In this document: one piece after another, positions 9,085 to 17,814 of the stretch
Layout: the number at the start of each line of letters is the position of its first letter
Position numbering within the stretch: the stretch's first letter is position 1
Assembly (NCBI GenBank): GCA_049177215.1
Contig: CP185379.1
Coordinates: 1,612,001 to 1,676,000, forward strand
DNA length: 64,000 nt
From: Pollutiaquabacter aromativorans
GTDB taxonomy: Bacteria > Bacteroidota > Bacteroidia > AKYH767-A > 2013-40CM-41-45
Direction: 5' to 3'
Notes under the pieces: generated by a model
What the model was told of the DNA's origin: nothing
What the model saw: the letters and a program-made list of their open reading frames with translations, nothing else
Databases searched by the model: none
Program-made: the position numbers and the translations under genes

Positions 9085-10971
9085 TTACCGCATCCAGCGG
9101 TCGTACCAGGTTTGAAACATGAGAACGTACCACAACCGCTCGAAATTCTCCAGTCGGCCGGCGAGGTAAGCCGACTTCAACCGACCGACCTGCCTGGGAT
9201 CCAGCAAGCCGTGATCGAACGATCCTTCGCGCAAAGCATGTTCGAGGAATGGACGAAGATCCGTTTTCAACCAGTCGACCAGCGGGACGCCAAAACCCAT
9301 CTTAGGGCGCTCCATCAGTTCACGCGGTATGTGCCGGTGGACGATCTTCTTCAACAATATTTTCTGCGCGGATTCGTCCATCTTCCAGCGGGACGGCAAT
9401 CGTCCCACCCATTCCGCAATGCGGTGATCGAGGAACGGCTCGCGGCCTTCGAGGCTGACGCTCATCGTCGCACGGTCGACCTTTTGCAGGATATCCTCGA
9501 CGAGGTAGGTTTGGTATTCCAGCGTGAGCACCTGTTGCAGCGGCTCCGGGATCCGGGCTAGCTCAGCACCCGCGTCAAACCGCGTTGGTAAAGGCTTCAC
9601 CGGTAAGCCGATCAGTTCCTGTGCTTCAGTTGCGGTATACGTCTCGTTGATGATGCGAAACTGGCTGGCGGCGTCACCGGCCCGCAGGAACTCCCGGAGT
9701 TTCTCCCGACGGTCTGCGCGCGACAGGTCCCGCCCGGAAGCGATCGGCAACAGAGCCGAAGCGGACTTCCGCAAGGCAACCGGGATCCCGGAGAGCCGGT
9801 TGAGATAGCCCATGCTCTTCCGGTGCCGGGGATAACCCGCGAAAAGTTCGTCGCCACCGTCGGCCGAAAGCGCGACCGTGACCTGCTTGCGCGCGATCGA
9901 ACTGACCAGGGTCGTGGGGACGGCCGATTGGTCTCCGAACGGTTCATCGTAGATCTCGGGAAGGCGCGGCACGATCTCCATGGCTTCCCGGTAAGTACAG
10001 AAGTGTTCGTAATGATCGGTGCCAAGATAACCGGCGACCTTCTTCGCGTGCGCGGCCTCGTTGAAACGTTCGTCTTCAAAGCCGATGGTGAACGTACGAA
10101 TCTTCGACCCCGTATTGCGTTGCAACAACGCCGCGACGCAGGAACTGTCGTAGCCACCGGAAAGAAACACGCCGACCGGCACATCCGCGATCATCCGGTA
10201 CTGAAAGGCTGATACGAGCAGGCGCTCCGTCTCCTCTTCCACTTCCGCATCGCTCATGACCGGAGCAGGCTGCTGCACGGCATCAGCAAGATTCCAATAT
10301 TGACGAAGCGTTATGCTGCGGGACGTGAGATCAAGTTCCAGCCAATGAGCCGGTGGCAACTTGAACGTATTCCGGAATATTGAATAAGGAGCAGGAATAT
10401 AGCCGAAGCGGAAGAAGAGTCCGAGCGCTTCGGGATCCAGCTCCTTCCTGAAGTCCGGATGTTGGTGAAAACTCTTGAGTTCGGAGCCGAAGAGGAACTG
10501 TTGTTCGTTCCAGTAATAGAACAAGGGCTTCACTCCCGCCCGATCGCGCAGGAGGGTCAGTTTGCGTGTGGCCGGGCGATACCAGGCAATGGCGAACATC
10601 CCGATGAAACGATCGACCGCGGCTAGTCCCCAGGCCCTGAGGGCGTGCAGGATGACTTCCGTATCGGAATGGGAATGGAACGTATGACCGGCGGCTTCCA
10701 ACTCCGACCTGATCTCCCGGAAATTGTAAACCTCGCCGTTGAAGGCGATCCACGAACCGTCGGCCGGATCGCGCATCGGCTGGTGGCCGGCCGGGCTCAG
10801 ATCGATGATCGCAAGTCTCCGAAAACCAAGACCGACCGTGGCGGCAGGACCGCTGAGGCATTCGAGGCCTTCATCGTCGGGGCCACGGTGCACCAGGGCA
10901 TCCGCCATCCGCTTCAGCGTCTCCGGACCAGAACGGCCGGAGAAGTCCACAAAGCCCGTAATACCGCACAT
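9085..10971 (-). CDS. asnB: Asparagine synthase (glutamine-hydrolysing)
   Basis: A 628-aa two-domain enzyme. The start is placed at the codon that gives MCGITGF, since Cys2 is the N-terminal nucleophile of the class II glutaminase domain (residues 1 to about 200, with GFRRLAIIDLS and FNGEVYNF). The synthetase domain has the ATP-binding PP-loop SGGYDS at 271-276. It converts aspartate, glutamine and ATP to asparagine, or in polysaccharide loci amidates a sugar acid or similar substrate. Its position between a flippase and glycosyltransferases suggests the second use, but sequence alone does not settle it. Confidence 0.9.
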   Translation of the reverse strand: MCGITGFVDFSGRSGPETLKRMADALVHRGPDDEGLECLSGPAATVGLGFRRLAIIDLSPAGHQPMRDPADGSWIAFNGEVYNFREIRSELEAAGHTFHSHSDTEVILHALRAWGLAAVDRFIGMFAIAWYRPATRKLTLLRDRAGVKPLFYYWNEQQFLFGSELKSFHQHPDFRKELDPEALGLFFRFGYIPAPYSIFRNTFKLPPAHWLELDLTSRSITLRQYWNLADAVQQPAPVMSDAEVEEETERLLVSAFQYRMIADVPVGVFLSGGYDSSCVAALLQRNTGSKIRTFTIGFEDERFNEAAHAKKVAGYLGTDHYEHFCTYREAMEIVPRLPEIYDEPFGDQSAVPTTLVSSIARKQVTVALSADGGDELFAGYPRHRKSMGYLNRLSGIPVALRKSASALLPIASGRDLSRADRREKLREFLRAGDAASQFRIINETYTATEAQELIGLPVKPLPTRFDAGAELARIPEPLQQVLTLEYQTYLVEDILQKVDRATMSVSLEGREPFLDHRIAEWVGRLPSRWKMDESAQKILLKKIVHRHIPRELMERPKMGFGVPLVDWLKTDLRPFLEHALREGSFDHGLLDPRQVGRLKSAYLAGRLENFERLWYVLMFQTWYDRWMR

Positions 10972-11050
10972 AATCGCGGTAAAGCTAACCAATTAGGATA
11001 GGAGTAAATTGTATCCAATTGGCTAAATTCGACCTCGTTTTTAACAACTT

Positions 11051-11851
11051 ATGGATAAAGCCGGGAGCGAATATTGGACTCAGTTTTGGAAGGATGCTTC
11101 GCTCCCTTCCCCGATTAATTTTTCAGGAAAGTCCATTCACGATTACCCATACAGAATTCTTGACAAGAAGTTCCGGAAAGCCTTCTCAGGTTATGACACA
11201 AAGGAGAAGTTGATTTTGGAAATCGGATGTGGCAATTCGGCCTTTCTCAGTTACTTTCATCAGGCATTTGGTTTCCAAGTTCATGGTCTGGATTATTCCG
11301 AACATGGCTGCATGATGACGCGAAAGATATTGGAGAGAGACAAGGTTCCAGGCGAAATTCGATTGGGTGACGCGTTCAATCCCGATACCGATTGGACTGA
11401 AAAATTTGATGTTGTAGGGTCCTTCGGAGTGGTAGAACATTTTGACGACACATCCGGAACATTAAGATCTTTTTCGAGTTTTCTTAAACCTGGCGGATTG
11501 CTTATTACCTCCTTGCCGAATCTTGCTGGCTTAGCCGGCATGATTCAGCGTACGATGAACAAACCCGTATATGATATCCATGTACCCTTGACCAGGGAAC
11601 GTGTAAGTTCAGCGATTCGATCTGCCGGGCTCGATGAGATTTTTACGGACTACTACATGTCGGTAGATATCAATGTCAATCTTGAAGGAATTGACGGCAA
11701 GTCCATCCCGGCGACCAGGTTGAAAAAAATGTTCTTAAAACCATTTCGATACGGCAGTAAAGCCGTTTGGTATCTCGAACAAGTAACAGGCGAACTTCCC
11801 ACATCTCGTCTTTTCTCGGCAGGCGTCTTTTCAGTAGCCCGTAAAAAATAA
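11051..11851 (+). CDS. Class I SAM-dependent methyltransferase
   Basis: A 266-aa protein with SAM motif I LEIGCGNSAF at residues 56-65, VHGLDYSEHG after it, and VGSFGVVEHFDDTSGTLRSF / LKPGGLLITSLPN, the classical motif II-III arrangement of the ubiE/Methyltransf_11 type. It is divergent from asnB and is followed after 4 nt by a glycosyltransferase gene, so a glycan-modifying role is likely. The gene and its downstream neighbours are visibly more AT-rich than asnB and the flippase. Confidence 0.75.
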   Translation: MDKAGSEYWTQFWKDASLPSPINFSGKSIHDYPYRILDKKFRKAFSGYDTKEKLILEIGCGNSAFLSYFHQAFGFQVHGLDYSEHGCMMTRKILERDKVPGEIRLGDAFNPDTDWTEKFDVVGSFGVVEHFDDTSGTLRSFSSFLKPGGLLITSLPNLAGLAGMIQRTMNKPVYDIHVPLTRERVSSAIRSAGLDEIFTDYYMSVDINVNLEGIDGKSIPATRLKKMFLKPFRYGSKAVWYLEQVTGELPTSRLFSAGVFSVARKK

Positions 11852-11855
11852 TCGG

Positions 11856-12914
11856 ATGTCGAACAGCAAGCCAGGAATCATCTATTGCTGTTTCGGTTTG
11901 TCAACGTTTGTTAGAAAAGATATTGATATCCTTTCTTCAGCGTATCAGGTAGCCATCTTCGATTTTTTCCCAAGAAAAAAATGGATGGTTATTCCAATCC
12001 TGTTCAAACAGCTGTTTTTTCTTTTCCGCTTCATTTTCACCGCTCGACTTATTGTCATTCAGTTTTCCGGTTACCATTCGATCTTACCCTGCTTACTGGG
12101 GAGGCTCACCGGAAAGCCAACACTTGTTGTTGTCGGAGGAACAGACGCGCATTGCTTCCCAATACTACGGTATGGGAATTTCTACAAACCCGTGTTGCGG
12201 ATGGCGACATCCCTGACTTACCGACTATGCAGCTGCATTCTACCCAAGCACGAGTCGCTCTGGTTCTCGGAATATCAATATTCAATGGAGGGACAGCCCC
12301 ACCAAGGTATAATGGCCTTTATGCCGAACCTGAAAAAACCGCATGTAATTATTCCCAATGGATATAATGCGGAACCCTATCGCATGTCAGGTGAAAAAAG
12401 GAAACGGCGTTTCTTAACAATTGCAGGAGGCTTACACTACTCCTTTCAGAAACAATTGAAGGGTATTGACCTGATTACGTCCATTGCCCCAAATTTTCCA
12501 GATTGTGAGTTCATCATCGTTGGTGGCGAAGGTCACATTCCAACAGAAATGCTACCACCAAACATTCGCCTCAAGCCGTTACTTTCCGTAAATGACGTAA
12601 TAACTGAAATGCAGCGTGCAGAGTTTTATTTACAACTCAGCATGGCTGAGGGGTTCCCCAATGCGCTCTGCGAAGCAATGTTGTGCGAATGCGTTCCAAT
12701 TGGCTCCGACGTATTTTCAATTTCAGAAATAATCGGTGAAGCAGGTTTCATTCTTAAGCATAAGAATATTGAAGAATTAAAGATTTTAATCCAAAAGGCA
12801 TTAAACTGTGATTCAAGAAATTTAGGAAAAACTGCACGAAATTCAATTGTTCGACGGTTTAGCCTCGAAAAGCGTGGCGCATCTCTTTTGAGAATAGTAT
12901 CAGATTACTTATAA
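11856..12914 (+). CDS. Glycosyltransferase family 4 protein
   Basis: A 352-aa GT-B protein. The C-terminal half has the GT4 donor-site pattern: FLTIAGGLHYSFQKQLKGID, then CEFIIVGGEG and the EGFPNALCEAMLCECVPIGS loop with the EX7E glutamates. The N-terminal half contains VIQFSGYHSILPCLLGRLTG and VVVGGTDAHCF, the nucleotide-binding entry of the acceptor domain. Preceded by a methyltransferase (4-nt gap) and followed by a secreted Kelch protein. Low GC compared with flanking genes and frequent AAA/ATT codons suggest recent acquisition. Sugar specificity unknown. Confidence 0.8.
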   Translation: MSNSKPGIIYCCFGLSTFVRKDIDILSSAYQVAIFDFFPRKKWMVIPILFKQLFFLFRFIFTARLIVIQFSGYHSILPCLLGRLTGKPTLVVVGGTDAHCFPILRYGNFYKPVLRMATSLTYRLCSCILPKHESLWFSEYQYSMEGQPHQGIMAFMPNLKKPHVIIPNGYNAEPYRMSGEKRKRRFLTIAGGLHYSFQKQLKGIDLITSIAPNFPDCEFIIVGGEGHIPTEMLPPNIRLKPLLSVNDVITEMQRAEFYLQLSMAEGFPNALCEAMLCECVPIGSDVFSISEIIGEAGFILKHKNIEELKILIQKALNCDSRNLGKTARNSIVRRFSLEKRGASLLRIVSDYL

Positions 12915-12935
12915 TTGAAAAAAATCCTCTGTAAC

Positions 12936-14135
12936 ATGAAGAAACTATACTTAACGATTTATCTAATAATCGGCCTTCTTGCCACCGGCTACTCCCAAAC
13001 GTATCAATGGACGAGAAAGGCTGACTTACCCTTGCTTGCCGCTGAACGCTATGAATCGGTTGGCTTCTCCATTGGGAACTCCGGTTACTTTTGTACTGGG
13101 TATGATACAGGTGTTTATCTGAATGATTTGTGGCGATGGGACAAGGCTTCTAATACTTGGACGCAGTGCGCAGACTTTCCCGGATCTCCCAGATATGGTG
13201 CAGCAGGTTTTGCGATTGGGGGAAAAGCCTATGTCGGAACTGGATGGGATCCTTTTGGCACGAACGACTTCTATGAGTACAACTCCACCCTCAATACCTG
13301 GACTCAGAAAAGCGACTTTCCAGGTCAGGGTCGTTACGATGCGGTTGGCATTTCCACCAATGGCAAAGGATACATTGGCTTAGGCTTTAGCCCATTGTTT
13401 TCAGATTGGTGGGAATATGATCCCACAAATGATACTTGGACGCAACGATCCAGTTTTCCAGGAGGGCCCAGACAGAGTTGTGGCTTCTTCTCGATCAACG
13501 GCAAAGTTTATGTCGGTGGAGGGGCTAATAGTTCCGGCAACAGTTATTCCGACTATTATTGTTTTGATCCGTTTACGGATACATGGTCACAGATCGCCGA
13601 TTATCCCGGTTCACCTCGTTATGCTCCGGCCTGCTTCTCGATTGTTGGCAAAGGCTTTGTTGGTTCCGGATGGGATGTCTCGCGTTCTTACAACGATTAT
13701 TATTCCTTTGACCCGACAACAGGCCTGTGGTCAGCAATCGACACGCTCCCGGCCACACTTGCCCGTTATGCACCCGATGGGTTTAGCATCGGTGTAAGCG
13801 GTTATATAGGGTTGGGCCGAACGGAAGCCAATGTATACATGCGTGATTTCTATCAGTATGCACCTGATGATAAAGGGATCGGAATTGAGGAGATCGCACT
13901 CATGGACAAGAACTGGAGTCTTGTGCAAAATGCATCAGGCGATCTGATTTTCCATTCTGGCAATTTCAAGGTAAAGCCGGTTAAGGTTGAAATATTCCTT
14001 TCGGATGGAAAATTGGTTTATTCCTCCATGGACGTTTTGAACTTCAACTTTACACCCCACCCGCAAACCATCTACCTCTACCGCCTCACCCATCCAGACG
14101 GATACGAGAAGGCCGGGAAGCTGGTGACGCGTTGA
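12936..14135 (+). CDS. Secreted Kelch-repeat protein with T9SS-type C-terminus
   Basis: A 399-aa protein starting at ATG 12936, MKKLYLTIYLIIGLLATGYSQ, a signal peptide. A TTG in frame at 12915 is less likely. About six Kelch-type repeats of roughly 50 residues follow, each with a GFSIGGKAYVGTG-like strand and a paired 'YNSTLNTWTQKSDFPG' strand, predicting a six-bladed beta-propeller (residues about 25 to 310). The last 80 residues (LVQNASGDLIFHSG ... KVEIFLSDGKLVYSS ... IYLYRLTHPDGYEKAGKLV) resemble a type A T9SS sorting domain. It is probably released or surface-bound; ligand unknown. Convergent with the PKD protein gene with no gap. Confidence 0.8.
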   Translation: MKKLYLTIYLIIGLLATGYSQTYQWTRKADLPLLAAERYESVGFSIGNSGYFCTGYDTGVYLNDLWRWDKASNTWTQCADFPGSPRYGAAGFAIGGKAYVGTGWDPFGTNDFYEYNSTLNTWTQKSDFPGQGRYDAVGISTNGKGYIGLGFSPLFSDWWEYDPTNDTWTQRSSFPGGPRQSCGFFSINGKVYVGGGANSSGNSYSDYYCFDPFTDTWSQIADYPGSPRYAPACFSIVGKGFVGSGWDVSRSYNDYYSFDPTTGLWSAIDTLPATLARYAPDGFSIGVSGYIGLGRTEANVYMRDFYQYAPDDKGIGIEEIALMDKNWSLVQNASGDLIFHSGNFKVKPVKVEIFLSDGKLVYSSMDVLNFNFTPHPQTIYLYRLTHPDGYEKAGKLVTR

Positions 14136-16472
14136 TCAGCGAAGCAGTGTAATGGTACCGGTACGATTTCCGGAGGCCGACCGCAGCAGGTAGACATACA
14201 GACCTGTTTCGGCCGGCCTTCCTGCTATGGTGCCATCCCAGGAGGCTGTGACGGCGTCCTCGGCGTGATAGATCTCTTGTCCCCAGCGGTCAAAGACGAA
14301 CAATTCATAGTGGTCGCAGGGCCGATAAACGGAGATGGCAAATCGTTCGTTCTTGCCATCGCCATTCGGTGTAAAAGCGTTCGGCACAAACAACCGCTCC
14401 CCGAGCGGCGACTCATAAACCGTCAGGTCGGAAACCGTATCGATACAGGCTGATTCTCCATTTACCGTCAGCAACACCCGGTACGAACCGTTCGCCTGGT
14501 ATTTGTGCACGGGTGTCTCCTGTAAGCTGATCGTACCGTCGCCGAAATCCCAACGATACGTCACCGCGTTGCGCGTGACATTGAAGAACTGCAATTCACC
14601 CGAACAACTATCAAGCTGCCAGTCGAAGGCCGCGCCTTTGTAGCTGGTGAAGGAAATGTCCTGCACCAGGGTATCCAGACATCCATAACGCGACCGTGCG
14701 ATCAGGGTAACCGGAATGCTGCCGGCCTTTTCATAGGTATGGCTGACATTTTCCCCGGATGCTGTCGCGCCATCGCCGAACTCCCAGTCATATGTCAGGG
14801 CATCCGCGGAACGGTTGTCGAACCGGACGGTGGAATCACATTCCGCGACTTCCCAGATGAAGTCGGCTACCGGCAATGGCGGAATGAAGAGCGCAGCGGA
14901 AGTGCTGCGGGCACAACCGGAATCGGTTACCGCTTCGAGCGTGATGGTATAGAGACCATCGTCAGCAAAAACGAAACTGGTGTCGCCGGCGGTCGCGTCC
15001 ATGCCGTTTCCGAAATTCCACTGATAGGTGGAAGCATACGCTGAAGTATTCCGTGTTCGCAACAGGAAGCTGCAGGTATCCAGCTCCAGGCTGAACGAAG
15101 GCTCCGGAAGTTGCAACACATGAATCAGTCGCGAGGTGGTATCGGTACAGCCCGAGTCGGTGGAGGCAATGAGCGTCACGTTATATTGACCGGGAGCAGC
15201 ATACTGATGCGTAGCCGCTTCCGTGGGCGCGATCTGCCCGTCGCCGAATGTCCATTGCCAGTAATTCGAAGTTCCACCAATGCCGTAGGACGAGTCAATG
15301 AACGTAAAGACCGGTGAGCATCGCTGGTTTTGTATCCGGATTGCGGCATTGAATGGCGGGAAGGCTTTCACCAATCCATAGGCCGTGTCGTTGCAGGCCG
15401 GATCGATGGAAGAGTAAGCAATGAGCGTTGCTGTGTATTCGCCGGTATCCGGATATACCCAGGAAGGGTTCTCCAACGAAGAGGTATCATCACTCCGCAA
15501 AGGATCGCCGAAATCCCAAAAGTAGGTCGCTGCTCCTGCGCTGGTATTGACGAAGTCGGCCTGCAAGGAGCCGCAGGCGATCGTCGGCGAAAAGATGGAC
15601 GCTACGGTGATGGTGGGACAAGGCACTACATTGACCTGGAAGTCTCGAAATGTTTCGCCGATGTAGATGCCATTCCGGTATTCCTTTACGACGATGCCAT
15701 AAACGAACTGACCGGTCATGTTCGGAGTCGCCTTTAACAAGCCTGACGAATAGTCGATGGTCATCGGCACTCCACCCATGAAATCGTTCATCGAATAGGG
15801 GGGCTGGAAAACTACCGGCTGATAAGGAGGATTGTTAGGGGGTGATGGAGCGGGATCGCCCGGATCTGCTCCCGCATAGGGAACAAACAAGGAGTAAACC
15901 AGCGAATCCCCGTCCGGGTCCGTGGCCGAATGATCAAAGGTGAACGGCACACCGGAACAGATGAAGGTCGGCGGCAACAGGTTGAAATAAGGGCTGCTGT
16001 TGTCCTGCACGACCAGCGTATCCGGTACGGTGGCGAAGTAGGTAGCACCGGTCGATTGGACGTTGGCCAGATTCAGGATAGTGGAATTCCGGCAACACCG
16101 CTGGTACGCAATCGTATAGCCGCCGCTGATCGGCGGTAGCAGCGTACTAAACTGATAGACCGCGTATTCGTAGCAAACATTGGTTGGAGGGACCAGGCAG
16201 GGGCTGTTGATCGTGTTGGCGACAGCGCCGGAATTGGTGATGGTGGCATCCAGTGAAGCGACCAGATCGCCGTTACTGTCAAAGATGCCAATGGCTGCCG
16301 GATTATCGAATCCGGCCTGTCCGTTGTAACAATCCCGGTAAACCGTGAGGGTGACCCGATATTGATTGCCGCCCAGGGAGAGATAGGACATTTCTCCACC
16401 GACAATGTGTGTTCCGTCTGCCGCTATTGCCAGCAATAAAAAGAACAACAGTATCCTGCAGAGACGGGACAT
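14136..16472 (-). CDS. Large secreted PKD-domain protein with type B (CHU_C/gliding) T9SS sorting domain
   Basis: A 778-aa protein with a signal peptide (MSRLCRILLFFLLLAIAADG). An N-terminal module of about 290 residues has THIVGGEMSYLSLGGNQYRV, the start often seen in Bacteroidota cell-surface 'HYR/PKD' proteins. It is followed by four or five PKD domains, each with a WDFGDG or NFGNG motif (for example YFWDFGDPL, WQWTFGDGQ, YQWNFGNGM, YDWEFGDGA, YRWDFGDGT). The C-terminal 90 residues have VPNAFTPNGDGKNERF and LFVFDRWGQEIYHA, the type B T9SS signal. It is likely an adhesin-like surface protein exported by T9SS. No T9SS machinery genes are in the window. Confidence 0.9.
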   Translation of the reverse strand: MSRLCRILLFFLLLAIAADGTHIVGGEMSYLSLGGNQYRVTLTVYRDCYNGQAGFDNPAAIGIFDSNGDLVASLDATITNSGAVANTINSPCLVPPTNVCYEYAVYQFSTLLPPISGGYTIAYQRCCRNSTILNLANVQSTGATYFATVPDTLVVQDNSSPYFNLLPPTFICSGVPFTFDHSATDPDGDSLVYSLFVPYAGADPGDPAPSPPNNPPYQPVVFQPPYSMNDFMGGVPMTIDYSSGLLKATPNMTGQFVYGIVVKEYRNGIYIGETFRDFQVNVVPCPTITVASIFSPTIACGSLQADFVNTSAGAATYFWDFGDPLRSDDTSSLENPSWVYPDTGEYTATLIAYSSIDPACNDTAYGLVKAFPPFNAAIRIQNQRCSPVFTFIDSSYGIGGTSNYWQWTFGDGQIAPTEAATHQYAAPGQYNVTLIASTDSGCTDTTSRLIHVLQLPEPSFSLELDTCSFLLRTRNTSAYASTYQWNFGNGMDATAGDTSFVFADDGLYTITLEAVTDSGCARSTSAALFIPPLPVADFIWEVAECDSTVRFDNRSADALTYDWEFGDGATASGENVSHTYEKAGSIPVTLIARSRYGCLDTLVQDISFTSYKGAAFDWQLDSCSGELQFFNVTRNAVTYRWDFGDGTISLQETPVHKYQANGSYRVLLTVNGESACIDTVSDLTVYESPLGERLFVPNAFTPNGDGKNERFAISVYRPCDHYELFVFDRWGQEIYHAEDAVTASWDGTIAGRPAETGLYVYLLRSASGNRTGTITLLR

Positions 16473-16555
16473 GCGAAAGACGGGACTTGGAAAGCCACTA
16501 AAGATACGACACGCGAGCAGGCGGGGAAAGACCGGCTGATCAGTAAATTGTCAAA

Positions 16556-17494
16556 TCAATCGCCGTAAATCGCGGTATTTGGGGCACCGGGCATTGTCTG
16601 CCAGCCGCGGTACATACCTTCTGAATTAAAGATCAGAACCGGAACACCGGTACGGTCCAGGGCGATCAGCCCCCCTTCTCCACCGGCCGGTTTCAATTTA
16701 TGCATGACCACCTCTTCACAGGCTTGCCGGAGCGTCATGCCTTTGTATTCCATGAGACAAGCGACATCGTACGCGGCAACGGCCCGGATGAAATATTCTC
16801 CGTGGCCGGTACAGGAAACCGCGCAGGTCGTGTTATCGGCCCAGGTGCCGGCGCCTATGAGGGGGCTGTCGCCGATTCTGCCAAAGCGTTTGTTGGTCAT
16901 TCCACCGGTGGAAGTCGCCGCGGCTACATTGCCAGCGTTATCGAGCGCCACAGCACCAACGGTTCCGAATTTCTTATCGTCCCGGTGATCCAACTGGACA
17001 ACACCTTCGCGCATGGCTTCCTGCCATTGGTCGTACCGTTGCCGGGTGAAAAAGTAGTCTTCGGGTTCAAACGCAATCGCGCGGCTTTTCGCGAATTGCT
17101 CCGCACCTGCCCCGGCCAGCAACACATGTTCCGAATGCTCCATGACAGCACGCGCGAGTCGTACCGGATTCCGAACACCGCTCACAGACGCAACCGCTCC
17201 GGCCGCGCGTGAATTGCCGAGCATCACCGCGGCATCCAGCTCGTGTTTACCCTCGTTGGTGAACACGGCCCCTCTTCCGGCATTGAAGAGCGGACAGTCT
17301 TCCAGTGATTCGACGGCAGCGACAACCGCGTCAAGAGAAGATCCGCCGGCCTGCAGGATGTTGTAGCCGGATTCCAACGCAGCCTTCAAAGCATGGTGGT
17401 ATTCTTTCTCCTGTTCCGGACGCATGACGCTTCTCAGAATGGTGCCTGCTCCTCCATGAATCGCGATAGCCGGACGAAATTGCTGGGTCGACAT
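16556..17494 (-). CDS. Isoaspartyl peptidase / L-asparaginase (Ntn hydrolase)
   Basis: A 312-aa plant-type asparaginase. The proenzyme cleaves itself before Thr178 in KKFGTVGAVALD, giving alpha and beta subunits with Thr178 as nucleophile; E. coli IaaA has the equivalent Thr at 179. Other landmarks are IHGGAGTI at residues 12-19, NAGRGAVFTNEGKHELDAAV at 71-90, and STGGMTNKRFGRIGDSPLIG followed by CTGHGEY. It hydrolyses isoaspartyl dipeptides and asparagine in the cytoplasm. It stands alone between two oppositely oriented surface-protein genes. Confidence 0.92.
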   Translation of the reverse strand: MSTQQFRPAIAIHGGAGTILRSVMRPEQEKEYHHALKAALESGYNILQAGGSSLDAVVAAVESLEDCPLFNAGRGAVFTNEGKHELDAAVMLGNSRAAGAVASVSGVRNPVRLARAVMEHSEHVLLAGAGAEQFAKSRAIAFEPEDYFFTRQRYDQWQEAMREGVVQLDHRDDKKFGTVGAVALDNAGNVAAATSTGGMTNKRFGRIGDSPLIGAGTWADNTTCAVSCTGHGEYFIRAVAAYDVACLMEYKGMTLRQACEEVVMHKLKPAGGEGGLIALDRTGVPVLIFNSEGMYRGWQTMPGAPNTAIYGD

Positions 17495-17814
17495 AGTCCC
17501 GCAAAGAAACGAAGCTGAAATCGAACTGGGATCAGATTACAGGAAAATGAAGAAATACCCGTTCCGGGAACACCATTTCAGCCGAAAATAGGAACGAGCA
17601 CAGGTGCTGTACCCCCTTGCCTTGGACTTGGAATTCATGATTCCTCCCACTTAGTTCTTTGAATTCTTTAAAAAAACGAGGCTTCACCCTCAATCCTGAA
17701 TATTTGATCGGAAAGCCGTCACAACCTTACATTTTCAATTGAGCCCGTTTCTCTCGCAAATCGGGGTATATCACGCGGGGTACTTTGCAATCGTTGTTTA
17801 TCTGCGAAGACACC
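17495..17814. other. Intergenic gap upstream of the Ig-repeat protein gene
   Basis: About 320 nt lie between the divergently oriented isoaspartyl peptidase gene and the secreted protein gene at 17815. No gene or RNA is convincing here. A near-consensus -7 element (TACTTTG, 17781-17787) lies about 28 nt before the ATG and may be the promoter of the secreted protein. Confidence 0.4.
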
